From contig NZ_RJLN01000041.1 in assembly GCF_003725545.1 (NCBI RefSeq), forward strand, positions 1 through 48,359: DNA of 48,359 bases, given 5' to 3'. The translations under genes were made by a program, and so were the position numbers. Numbering within the stretch: the stretch's first letter is position 1; every line of letters begins with the position of its first letter. Below are positions 40,958 through 48,359 of the stretch, piece by piece. The notes under the pieces were generated by a model. It was not told where the DNA came from, ran no database searches, and worked only from the letters and a program-made list of their open reading frames with translations. The DNA is from Micromonospora solifontis. GTDB lineage: Bacteria > Actinomycetota > Actinomycetes > Mycobacteriales > Micromonosporaceae.

Positions 40958-42343
40958 ATGGGCCAGGCCCCGCGGGCGCTCCAGCCGTCCCTGTCCGAGC
41001 GCCACTTCTTCGGCGCTGAACTGCGTCGGCTGCGCGAACGCGCCAACCTCTCGCAGGCGCGGCTCGGCATCATGATCCGTTTTAGTGCCGATCTGGTGCG
41101 TCGTGTGGAGACGGCCGACCGGTTCCCCTCCCGCGAGTTCGTCGAGGCCTGCGACAAGGCGCTGGCGACCGGGGGCGCACTGATGCGCCTGCTGCCGCTG
41201 CTCGACAAGGACCGGACCAGCAACAGCAAGCCGGCCATCAGCTCACCAGCCGGCGTCGGCCTCAGCAGCGTCCTGTCTGATCGCCTGGCCGAAACGTCGG
41301 GGTTGGCCGAGATGGTTGCTCGGGTTCCGTTCCAACCCGGTGTCCTCGATCGCGCCGCCCTTGACTGGCTGAACGCTGCGGCGGGACCCCGCCTGTCCGT
41401 GGCCGGACGACCCGGCTCGCCTGACCAGGTTGACGAAGAGGATCTTCATTCGGCGGAGACCGCTCTGGCGATGTTCCGGCAGTTGGACCACACCCACGGC
41501 GCCGGACGAGTCCACGCCCAAGTGCAGCGCTACGTCGAAGGCGAACTGAATCGGCTGTTGGCGAACACTCCCGTCTCCGAGGCTGTCGGCCGGCACCTCT
41601 ACACGTTGGCGGCGGGATTCTTCGAGCTGTGTGGGTACCAGGCGGTCGACACCGGTGCCCATGGCCTCGCCCAGCGCCGTTACCTTCGCGCTCTGCGTCT
41701 GACGGAAGCCGCCGACGACCGCCTGTACGGCAGCTACCTGCTTGCCGTGAACATCGGCCACCTCGCGTTGCACTGCGGCCATCCTGAGCCGGCACGCAGG
41801 ATGGCGCTGACGGCGGTGAGAGGAAGCGAGACCCAGACGACGCCCGCCGTGGCAGCCGCGCTGCACGCCGTGGTGGCGCGCACGCACGCCCGCCTTGGAC
41901 GCGAAGACGACTGCCTGACCCACCTCGACATCGCGGAAAGGCAACTGGCCCGTAGCAAGCCCGACGACGAGCCGGCGTGGATCCGGTATTTCGACGCGGC
42001 CTACCTCGCCGACGAGATCGCCCACTGCTTCCACGACCTGGGCCGACCGCAGCACACCCAACGGCACCTGGGCGACGCCCTCACCGCCCTGAGCCCCACC
42101 CACGTCCGAAGGCTCGCCATCGACACCGCGCTCCTGGCCTCGTCGCTTGCCGCCGCCGGCCGCATCGACGAAGCCTGCGCCACCGCACGCGAGGCAGTCG
42201 ACCACGCCGCACGAACCACCTCACACCGCTGCCTGCAGCGCATCGTCGAGGTACAGGCCGACCTCGAGCCCTACCGGTGCGAGCCGGAGGTCCGCGAGTT
42301 CGGCGAGTACGTGCGTCACCGACTACCGCTGGCCGCTGTGTAA
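40958..42343 (+). CDS. XRE-family cluster regulator with TPR-like C-terminal domain
   Basis: The protein has 461 residues. The helix-turn-helix is at about 20-75 (FFGAELRRLRERANLSQARL ... LVRRVETADRFPSREFVEACD). The C-terminal two thirds are repeated helical pairs typical of tetratricopeptide-like sensor domains (YTLAAGFFELCGYQAVDTGAHGLA, YGSYLLAVNIGHLALHCGHPEPA, ALHAVVARTHARLGREDDCL, LLASSLAAAGRIDEACATAREAV). This is the common actinomycete layout for pathway regulators that may sense peptides or small molecules. Divergent from the biosynthetic operon across the operator at 40.78 kb. Its 3' end overlaps the convergent S9 peptidase gene by 21 bases. Confidence 0.88.
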   Translation: MGQAPRALQPSLSERHFFGAELRRLRERANLSQARLGIMIRFSADLVRRVETADRFPSREFVEACDKALATGGALMRLLPLLDKDRTSNSKPAISSPAGVGLSSVLSDRLAETSGLAEMVARVPFQPGVLDRAALDWLNAAAGPRLSVAGRPGSPDQVDEEDLHSAETALAMFRQLDHTHGAGRVHAQVQRYVEGELNRLLANTPVSEAVGRHLYTLAAGFFELCGYQAVDTGAHGLAQRRYLRALRLTEAADDRLYGSYLLAVNIGHLALHCGHPEPARRMALTAVRGSETQTTPAVAAALHAVVARTHARLGREDDCLTHLDIAERQLARSKPDDEPAWIRYFDAAYLADEIAHCFHDLGRPQHTQRHLGDALTALSPTHVRRLAIDTALLASSLAAAGRIDEACATAREAVDHAARTTSHRCLQRIVEVQADLEPYRCEPEVREFGEYVRHRLPLAAV

Positions 42344-44152
42344 CGCCCGTTGATCATTGGCCGCATCCGCCATCACCGAGAGGTAGTGAGCCAGCTCCGC
42401 CTCCAGCGCCGCGCCCGCTCGACGGGACGACGCCACATAGTGGCCGACATCGGCAAGAAGCAACACCTCAGGTGCCATGCCGAGAGACGTCAACTCCTCG
42501 GCGAGGTCGCGGACATCCTCGACCACGGCCACCTCGTCGGCGGTGCCATGAATGAGCAGCACCGGCCCTTGGACAGCGGCGGCACGGACCCGGCCGGCAC
42601 CACCTCGCAACCGCATCGCGTGCGCCCGCTGGAACCGGGGCACCGTCTGCGCCCACCGGTCAGGATCCACGATCGCCGACACGGCCGTGGCAGCAGCGAA
42701 CGGGCCGTCCTGTGCCACCGCGTGCAACGCGGTGTAGCCGCCGGCGCTGGCACCACGGATGAACACCTGCCCCGGCACCGCCCGCCCCGCCGACAGCAGG
42801 TGCACCGCCACCGCCGCGCAGTCATCGACGTCGTCCAGACCCCACCGGCCGTACAGCGACTCCCGGAACACCCGGCCGTACCCGGTGCTACCCAAGTAGT
42901 CGACATCAACGACGGCGAACCCGCGACTGGTGAAGAACTGCGCCTGCCAGTCCAGGCGCAGCAGGCAGGAGGCGGTAGGCCCTGGATGCGCCCGGACGAT
43001 CACCGGTGCCCGCCAGTCCGCCGCCGAGCCCGTCGGCGGATACACCAGGGCAAGCACCTCCCGATCGCTCGCCACTCGAACGCGCAGCTGCGTCGGCGTC
43101 GATACGCGCGCCCCGTCGAGTGCGGCGTGCTCCGGCCTGGCAAGCACCTCCACCCGGGGGTCGGCGTCAGCCAAGTCCACGAGCGCGACCTGCGGGGCAG
43201 CGGTCGGTGACGATCCGATCAACGCCACCGTCGTCCCTCGGACGGCGAGGTACGGCTTGATCGACGTGTACGGGAGGTCGACCGGGCGGACAGTGCCGTC
43301 GGGCTCGATGACGACGAGGCGGTGTCGCGGCCCCTCCTGCACCGCCACGACGATCCGACCGTCGTCGAGGAAGCCGTACGACGCGTAACCCAGCTCCCAC
43401 GGCTCCGCGGTGCACTCACCCGCGATCGGTGCCACCGCCTCGACCTCGAGGCCGTCCCACCGGTAGAGGTTCCACCAGCCACTGCGGTCCGACACGAAGT
43501 ACAACGCCCCGTCGGGTCCCCACTGCGGCTCCACCGCAGACTCATCCGGACCGCCGGCCAGTCTCACTGCACGCTCGACCGAACCACGCGGCGAGTAGGA
43601 GGCCACCCACACCTCACACGCATCCCAGGGCATGTCGCGCTCGCTCCACGCGGTCCAGGCCAACCATCCCGGACCCGGCCGAGGCGCACTGAGAAACCCG
43701 CGGGACGAGGCGAGAGTTCGCATCGGCGGAGCACCGGTGAGCGACACCGCGACGAGTTCGTCGCCCTGCTCTGACTCCCGCACGGCCAGCAACTCGCCGT
43801 CGCCGACCGTCAGGTCACCAAAGCACCCATGGCTGACCAAATCGAGTTCATCGCCGTGACGACGGCTCCGGTAGAGGCCATCTCCGCCGACACACCACAA
43901 CGTCCCCTCGGCGACAGCGAACGATCCGCCTCCGTACGCGTGAACTCCGTTGGCGACATCGAAGTCCTTCGGACTGACATCACGCTTGCCCTCGCCGGGC
44001 CGCCACCCTGTCACCGTCGCACGTCCGTCGGCGTCGGGGCGAGTCTCTAACCAGTACAGGCCGTCATCACCGGTACGCAGTTGGTCATAGCTGACCGAGG
44101 CGCGGACGGCGTCGTTCACCGACACTTCAGCGATCCTGTCCGCCAGTCTCAC
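42323..44152 (-). CDS. S9-family prolyl-oligopeptidase-like serine peptidase
   Basis: The protein has 609 residues. The N-terminal 350 residues are beta-propeller-like repeats (LYWLETRPDADGRATVTGW, LVSHGCFGDLTVGDGELLAV, LYFVSDRSGWWNLYRWDG). The C-terminal alpha/beta hydrolase has Ser in FIRGASAGGYTALHAV, Asp in LLIHGTADEVAVVED and His in LADVGHYVA. No signal peptide, so cytosolic. S9 enzymes cleave short peptides through a gated propeller. As it shares an operator with the peptide operon it may remove the leader, degrade by-products or hydrolyse the product for self-protection. GTG at 44152 follows GAGGAGG. Confidence 0.9.
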   Translation of the reverse strand: MRLADRIAEVSVNDAVRASVSYDQLRTGDDGLYWLETRPDADGRATVTGWRPGEGKRDVSPKDFDVANGVHAYGGGSFAVAEGTLWCVGGDGLYRSRRHGDELDLVSHGCFGDLTVGDGELLAVRESEQGDELVAVSLTGAPPMRTLASSRGFLSAPRPGPGWLAWTAWSERDMPWDACEVWVASYSPRGSVERAVRLAGGPDESAVEPQWGPDGALYFVSDRSGWWNLYRWDGLEVEAVAPIAGECTAEPWELGYASYGFLDDGRIVVAVQEGPRHRLVVIEPDGTVRPVDLPYTSIKPYLAVRGTTVALIGSSPTAAPQVALVDLADADPRVEVLARPEHAALDGARVSTPTQLRVRVASDREVLALVYPPTGSAADWRAPVIVRAHPGPTASCLLRLDWQAQFFTSRGFAVVDVDYLGSTGYGRVFRESLYGRWGLDDVDDCAAVAVHLLSAGRAVPGQVFIRGASAGGYTALHAVAQDGPFAAATAVSAIVDPDRWAQTVPRFQRAHAMRLRGGAGRVRAAAVQGPVLLIHGTADEVAVVEDVRDLAEELTSLGMAPEVLLLADVGHYVASSRRAGAALEAELAHYLSVMADAANDQRALHSGQR

Positions 44153-44361
44153 GGGTCCTCCTCGAACAACTTGCACGCGCGACGGGACGACGGCGGGCTC
44201 GTCAACCGCTCGCCGGGGTGCCCCGCAAGGCCAGCGAAAGTTTCGGTCCTCCGGGCCGGCGCGAGCGATCAGACGTGGCGACTCTACGCCCGAGCGCCTT
44301 GCACGTGCCGCTGGATGTCCCCTCGCAAACTGCCCGCCGGCCCGTTCGCTCTCGCTGGGGC

Positions 44362-44401
44362 ACCGTCGATGCGGACAACATCTCTTGTCCGCATCGACGG
44401 T
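44362..44401. promoter_or_regulatory. Operator: perfect 17-bp-arm palindrome in divergent promoter
   Basis: ACCGTCGATGCGGACAA at 44362-44378 and its exact complement at 44385-44401, with a 6-base spacer CATCTC, lie in the 359-base region between the S9 peptidase (minus) and the permease (plus). The inner ten bases of each arm equal those at 40.78 kb. I see no second gene in this intergenic region. Confidence 0.85.
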
Positions 44402-44511
44402 ATCGACCAAGCCATTCGAGTGGGGCCACCATTCGGAGCGGTAAGGCCATTCACGGGTGGCGTGGCAATGAATTTTCCGTCCCTCAATAACGACGTCAAT
44501 GGAAGGGTCCG

Positions 44512-45918
44512 ATGCAACTACAGGAGGAATTGGCGCGCTACGGGTATCGCCAGGAATTGGCCCGGAAGCTGCGCTTCCGCGACCTTGTGGCGTATGGGCT
44601 GGTCTATATGGTGCCGATCGCGCCGATGGCGATCTTCGGCAGCGTTTACGCTGGCTCCGGCGGGATGGCGGCTCTGGCGTACGCGGTCGGTGTGGTGGCG
44701 TTGGTGTTCACCGCGTTCTCGTACGCACAGATGGTCAAGGCGTTCCCCATGAGTGGCAGCGTCTACAACTACGCCGGCCGAGGCATCAGCGCGCCGGTGG
44801 GGTTCCTGGCCGGCTGGGTGATCCTGCTCGACTACGTCCTCGTACCAGGCCTGCTGTACCTGGTGGCGTCGGTAGCGATGCACTCCACCGTGCCGGCCGT
44901 GCCGGTGTGGCTGTGGTTGCTCGGGTTCGTCGCGGTCAACACGATCGTCAACTCGGTCGGCATCCGGATGACCGCGATGGTGACCCGGGTGATGCTCGTC
45001 GGCGAGTTGATCGTCCTGGCGGTCTTCCTCGTTGTCGCCGGTTGGGCTCTCGCCTCAGGCAGGGGGCGGTTCAGCTGGGACGCCTTCTACAACTCCGACA
45101 CGTTCACCTGGTCTCTCGTGGCGGGCGCCGTGTCGATCGCGGTGCTGTCCTTCCTCGGCTTCGACGGGATCAGCATGCTGGCCGAGGAGACCAAGGGCGG
45201 TTCCCGGCAGATCGGCCGCGCCATGGCCGCCGTCCTCATCCTCGCCGGCGTGCTGTTCATCGCCCAGACCTGGCTGGCCGCGATGCTCGTACCCGAGCCG
45301 GCCTCGCTGCTCAGTGACGGGGATCCGAACGGCACCGCCTTCTACGACGCCGCGCAGGTGGCTGGCGGAGGTTGGCTGGCAACGTTGTGCGCGGTCGCGA
45401 CCGCGATCGCGTGGGGCCTGCCGAACTCGATGGTCGCGCAGGTCGCCACATCCCGGCTGCTATACGCGATGGCCCGGGACCGGCAACTGCCCGCCTTCTT
45501 GGCGAAGGTGTCGATCCGCCGCAACGTGCCGATCAACGCGACCCTGCTCACGGGCGTCGTGTCCCTCGCGCTGGGCCTGTACATGGCGACCCGGGCGGAC
45601 GGGATCACGCTGCTGTCGTCGCTGATCAATTTCGGGGCGATGGTCGCGTTCCTGGTCCTGCACGTCTCCGTGGTTGTGCACCACCTCATCCGCCAGCGCA
45701 GCGGCAACTGGTGGGCGCACCTGGTCATGCCCGGGATCGGGTTCGTGATCCTCGCCTACGTGGTGGTCAACGCGAACATCGCCGCGCAGCGTCTCGGTCT
45801 GGCCTGGCTCGCCCTCGGCATGGTCGTACTCGCGGGCCTGTACCTGACCGGTCGCCGGCCCGCCCTGTCGGGTCTGGCGCCCGCGCAGCCGCAGGCCCGC
45901 CACGTCGAGCGGGTGTGA
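44512..45918 (+). CDS. APC-superfamily amino acid permease
   Basis: The protein has 468 residues with about 12 hydrophobic segments, from FRDLVAYGLVYMVPIAPMAIFG to LGLAWLALGMVVLAGLYLTG. Helix 1 and the FPMSGSVYNYAGRGISAPVGFLAGW segment match the APC family (basic amino acid/polyamine/organocation transporters), and FLGFDGISMLAEETKGGSRQIGRA is the conserved intracellular loop. It would import, or exchange, an amino acid or amine. ATG at 44512 follows GGAAGGG. First gene of a plus-strand group behind the palindromic operator, so co-regulated with the peptide pathway; it may supply a building block or handle the product. Confidence 0.92.
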   Translation: MQLQEELARYGYRQELARKLRFRDLVAYGLVYMVPIAPMAIFGSVYAGSGGMAALAYAVGVVALVFTAFSYAQMVKAFPMSGSVYNYAGRGISAPVGFLAGWVILLDYVLVPGLLYLVASVAMHSTVPAVPVWLWLLGFVAVNTIVNSVGIRMTAMVTRVMLVGELIVLAVFLVVAGWALASGRGRFSWDAFYNSDTFTWSLVAGAVSIAVLSFLGFDGISMLAEETKGGSRQIGRAMAAVLILAGVLFIAQTWLAAMLVPEPASLLSDGDPNGTAFYDAAQVAGGGWLATLCAVATAIAWGLPNSMVAQVATSRLLYAMARDRQLPAFLAKVSIRRNVPINATLLTGVVSLALGLYMATRADGITLLSSLINFGAMVAFLVLHVSVVVHHLIRQRSGNWWAHLVMPGIGFVILAYVVVNANIAAQRLGLAWLALGMVVLAGLYLTGRRPALSGLAPAQPQARHVERV

Positions 45919-45923
45919 CGACC

Positions 45924-46928
45924 ATGGACGCGATTACCTACCGGCCCGCCCGCGACGAGCTGGCCTACACCTTCGGTGGCCGGATGCCCGTGGCCCACGT
46001 CCGCTCCGGCGACGTGCTGCGGGTGCACACCGAGGACTGCTTCGGCGGCCTCGTCCGGGGCCCGGCGGACCTGCCGTCGCAGGTGTGCCGCATGCCCTAC
46101 CTGAACCCCGTGTGCGGGCCGTTCTTCGTCGAGGACGCAGAGCCAGGCGACACCCTCGCCGTCCACCTCGCCTCGATCGTTCCGGCCCGCGACTGGGGAA
46201 TCTCCTCGACGTTCCCGCACTTCGGGGCACTGACCTCCACCTCGCACACGGCGACCCTGCAGCCGCCTCTGCAGGAGCGGGTGTGGGTGTACGACATCGA
46301 CCAGCAGGCGGGCACGGTTCGCTTTCACGCCACCGGCAGCGACCACACGGTCGACCTGCCGCTGGACCCGATGATCGGCACCATCGGGGTGGCGCCGGGC
46401 GGTTTTGAGGCGCGTTCGACCATCGTGCCCGACAGCCATGGCGGGAACCTCGACACGCCGGAGCTGCGCGCGGGTACCACCCTGTATCTGGGGGTGAATG
46501 TGCACGGGGCGATGCTCGCCCTCGGCGACGGCCACGCCCGCCAGGGCGAGGGTGAGGCCTGTGGCGTCGGGGTGGAGATCGCCACGACCACCACCCTGAT
46601 CATCGAGGTCATTAAAGGCGTTCCGACGGTGTGGCCGCGCCTGGAGACCGACACGTCGATCATGTCGGTTGGCTGCGCCCGTCCCCTCGAAGACGCGTAC
46701 CGGATCGCGCACCGCGACCTGGTCGGCTGGGTGGGTGACCTCACCGGCTTGGAGCAGCTTGACGCGTACCAGTTGGTGTCGCAGGCGGGGCGGGCGCCGA
46801 TCGGCAACGTCTGCGACCCGAACTACACGGTCCTCGCCGCCGTCGACAAGCTGCTGCTTCCGCAGCCGCAGGCCGCCTACGACGGGGTGCACGCCCGCCT
46901 GCGGCAGCACGTCGGCGGGCCACGGTAG
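45924..46928 (+). CDS. Acetamidase/formamidase family hydrolase
   Basis: The protein has 334 residues. It matches the FmdA/AmdA family: SGDVLRVHTEDCFGG, DTLAVHLASIVPARDWG, MIGTIGVAP, DSHGGNLDTPELRAGTTLYLGVNVHGAMLALGDGHARQGEGEACGVG and VEIATTTTLIIEV contain the conserved Asp, His and Glu metal/active-site positions of this cytosolic amidase. It would release ammonia from a short-chain amide. It starts 5 bases after the permease stop, so the two form an operon and the amide might be imported by the permease. Confidence 0.9.
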   Translation: MDAITYRPARDELAYTFGGRMPVAHVRSGDVLRVHTEDCFGGLVRGPADLPSQVCRMPYLNPVCGPFFVEDAEPGDTLAVHLASIVPARDWGISSTFPHFGALTSTSHTATLQPPLQERVWVYDIDQQAGTVRFHATGSDHTVDLPLDPMIGTIGVAPGGFEARSTIVPDSHGGNLDTPELRAGTTLYLGVNVHGAMLALGDGHARQGEGEACGVGVEIATTTTLIIEVIKGVPTVWPRLETDTSIMSVGCARPLEDAYRIAHRDLVGWVGDLTGLEQLDAYQLVSQAGRAPIGNVCDPNYTVLAAVDKLLLPQPQAAYDGVHARLRQHVGGPR

Positions 46929-46942
46929 GGGACGGGATCCAG

Positions 46943-47626
46943 ATGACCTCGTCCATCCCCCAGTTGTCGTTGCGGGACGAGTTGTTCCTGCTGGGCCACG
47001 ACGACGACACCGGCCAGCCGCACATCCACCGCCAGACCCTCGCCCTCGGCCTGGCTGGTGCGGTGCTGATCGACCTGTTCCTCGCCGGGCGGATCGTCCT
47101 CGACACTACCGACGACACCGGGCCGGGCGGGGAGCAGCGGCTGCGGCTGCACTTGGACCGGCCGGTCGGGGACCTGATCGCCGACACCGCCTTGGCCTCC
47201 ATCCGCTACGCCCGTCCGACCCCACCGCTGCGGGGGTGGCTACCCGGGTTCGCCGCCGACCTGTACGACCGCACCCGCGCCGGCCTGCAGGCCGGCGGGA
47301 TCCTGCGCCACGACGTGCGCCGCCGCCTCGGCGGGCTCGCCCGCACCGACCGCTACCTGCCCACGGACCTGAAGTGGCCGGTCGTCGCCCGCGCCCGGCT
47401 GCACTACATCGCCACCGGCCGTAGCCAGCCCGACAACCACACCGCCGCCCTCGGCGGCCTGATCGCGACCCTCGGCCTGACCAATCACCTGTACCTCGCC
47501 GACGACACCGCCGCCCTCACCGTGCAGCTACGCACCATCGCCGAGCAGCACCACCGGCAGGTACGCGACATCATCGCCGCGGTCGACGCCGCCGTCGGTG
47601 ACCTCGCCACCGCCACCTACCGGTAA
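46943..47626 (+). CDS. GPP34 (GOLPH3-like) phosphoprotein
   Basis: The protein has 227 residues. LSLRDELFLLGHDDDTGQPH at the N-terminus, LALGLAGAVLIDLFLAGRIVL and the mostly helical remainder match the GPP34/GOLPH3 family. Eukaryotic members bind phosphatidylinositol-4-phosphate on Golgi membranes; bacterial ones, abundant in actinomycetes, have unknown roles. ATG follows the formamidase stop by 14 bases and is probably part of the same transcript. A membrane-associated role is possible but not demonstrated by the sequence. Confidence 0.85.
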   Translation: MTSSIPQLSLRDELFLLGHDDDTGQPHIHRQTLALGLAGAVLIDLFLAGRIVLDTTDDTGPGGEQRLRLHLDRPVGDLIADTALASIRYARPTPPLRGWLPGFAADLYDRTRAGLQAGGILRHDVRRRLGGLARTDRYLPTDLKWPVVARARLHYIATGRSQPDNHTAALGGLIATLGLTNHLYLADDTAALTVQLRTIAEQHHRQVRDIIAAVDAAVGDLATATYR

Positions 47627-47663
47627 GCCCGCCCCACCCACCCGCTGCCCTTGGAGGCATCCC

Positions 47664-48332
47664 ATGGACGTCATCCCGCGTATCCGTGCCGCCCGGTGGG
47701 CGGACAAGGAACCGGTCGCCGCGCTGATCGCCGACGCCCTGCACTCCGGCCCCCTCGCCCAGTGGCTGGTGCCCGACCCGACCTGCCGGGGGCGGGTCCT
47801 CACCGACGTGGCCGTGATCTGGGTGGAACACGCCATGTTCTTCGGCGACATCCAGATCACCGACGACCTGAGCGCCGCTGCGATGGGGTTTCACCGCTAC
47901 CGCAGCATCCCGCCACCGTCGAACTACCGCAGCAGACTGGCCAACGCCGCCGGCCCGCACGCGCGGCAGTTCGAGCTCCTCGACCAACTACTCACCCAGG
48001 TCCGACCCACCGAACCTCACCACCACCTGGCAGTCCTCGCCGTCCTTCCCGCCGCCCAACGACGCGGCATCGGCAAGGCGATGCTCACCCACCATGAAAG
48101 CCGCGTCGACCGCATCGACATGCCCTCGTGGACCGAAATCGCGCCCGACAGCCAGGACCTGTACCGCAGGCACGGCTACCTCCCGAGACCCGCGCTCACC
48201 CTGCCCGACGGGCCGGTCCTCGCCCCGATGCGCCGCAACCCTCACCCGAACCGCGGCTCCTGGCCCCTGAACACCGCCAGGCCGGCAACCGTCACCGCCG
48301 CGGCCCGCGCCCAGTCCGACGCCCAACACTAG
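47664..48332 (+). CDS. GNAT-family N-acetyltransferase
   Basis: The protein has 222 residues. The acetyl-CoA motif is LAVLAVLPAAQRRGIGKAML (about 141-160), preceded by a substrate part with AALIADALHSGPLAQWLVPD, a pattern seen in drug- and amine-acetylating GNATs, and followed by IAPDSQDLYRRHGYLP. ATG at 47664 has TTGGAGG; the in-frame start 66 bases upstream overlaps the GPP34 gene and is less likely. As last gene of the co-regulated plus-strand group it could acetylate the pathway product, for tailoring or self-protection, but this is inferred from position. Only 27 bases of unassigned sequence remain after it. Confidence 0.87.
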   Translation: MDVIPRIRAARWADKEPVAALIADALHSGPLAQWLVPDPTCRGRVLTDVAVIWVEHAMFFGDIQITDDLSAAAMGFHRYRSIPPPSNYRSRLANAAGPHARQFELLDQLLTQVRPTEPHHHLAVLAVLPAAQRRGIGKAMLTHHESRVDRIDMPSWTEIAPDSQDLYRRHGYLPRPALTLPDGPVLAPMRRNPHPNRGSWPLNTARPATVTAAARAQSDAQH

Positions 48333-48359
48333 GCCCTGGGTTTCGGTAGCCAGGTCCGG

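Overview
The window is about 48 kb of high-GC DNA with frequent GTG starts, short gaps and strong GGAGG-type ribosome binding sites. Its gene content fits an actinomycete, most likely Micromonosporaceae: ClpP controlled by a PopR-type regulator, HxlR/QorB pair, VanZ-like protein, DNRLRE/LamG plus RHS surface proteins, GPP34 protein and several XRE regulators. Species cannot be fixed from sequence alone.

Region 1 (1-14.0 kb) looks like ordinary chromosome. It holds the tail of a 2-oxoacid:ferredoxin oxidoreductase beta subunit, a secreted trypsin-like protease with FG-GAP-type repeats, a two-helix potassium channel with an RCK domain, a PopR-like regulator, a TrmB-type regulator, and a lone clpP with two abutting PopR-type boxes. 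These are followed by a Tat-exported beta-helix protein behind a LacI-type palindrome, an HxlR regulator divergent from a QorB-like reductase, a HAD phosphatase, a membrane protein paired with a degenerate inositol-monophosphatase homologue, GNAT and dehydratase/VOC genes, and a methyltransferase.

Region 2 (14.06-27.06 kb) looks like an old genomic island. Its right edge is the 3' end of an intact tRNA-Arg(CCT), and its left edge is a 39-nt degenerate copy of the same tRNA 3' half in the same orientation. Inside are a VanZ-like gene, two IS1634-family transposase halves on opposite strands, an RHS/YD-repeat protein with a low-GC zinc-metallopeptidase-like tip, a candidate immunity lipoprotein directly downstream of it, and a large DNRLRE/LamG surface protein broken by one in-frame TAG. 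No integrase is visible.

Region 3 (27.1-31.5 kb) has a divergent kinase-like protein, an L-asparaginase translationally overlapping a PPC/DUF296 protein, and an XRE regulator.

Region 4 (31.6-48.3 kb) is the main discovery. An eleven-gene minus-strand operon reads from 40.68 to 31.66 kb. It encodes an unknown protein, a dTMP-kinase-like enzyme, a phosphoenolpyruvate mutase with its catalytic residues intact, a Nudix protein, a TylF-type methyltransferase, a D-2-hydroxyacid dehydrogenase, a small nucleotidyltransferase, a radical SAM/SPASM enzyme with an extra C-terminal domain, a 2OG-Fe(II) oxygenase, a 51-residue candidate precursor peptide, and an HExxH peptide-hydroxylase-family protein. 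This combines C-P bond chemistry (PEP to phosphonopyruvate, then possibly reduction to phosphonolactate) with RiPP maturation. I infer a phosphonate-decorated, or phosphonate- and nucleotide-decorated, ribosomal peptide. Next to it are an XRE/TPR regulator, an S9 peptidase, an APC permease, a formamidase-type enzyme, a GPP34 protein and a GNAT acetyltransferase. The same palindrome (ATGCGGACAA-N6-TTGTCCGCAT) lies in both divergent control regions, at 40.78 and 44.38 kb, and ties the two halves into one regulon.
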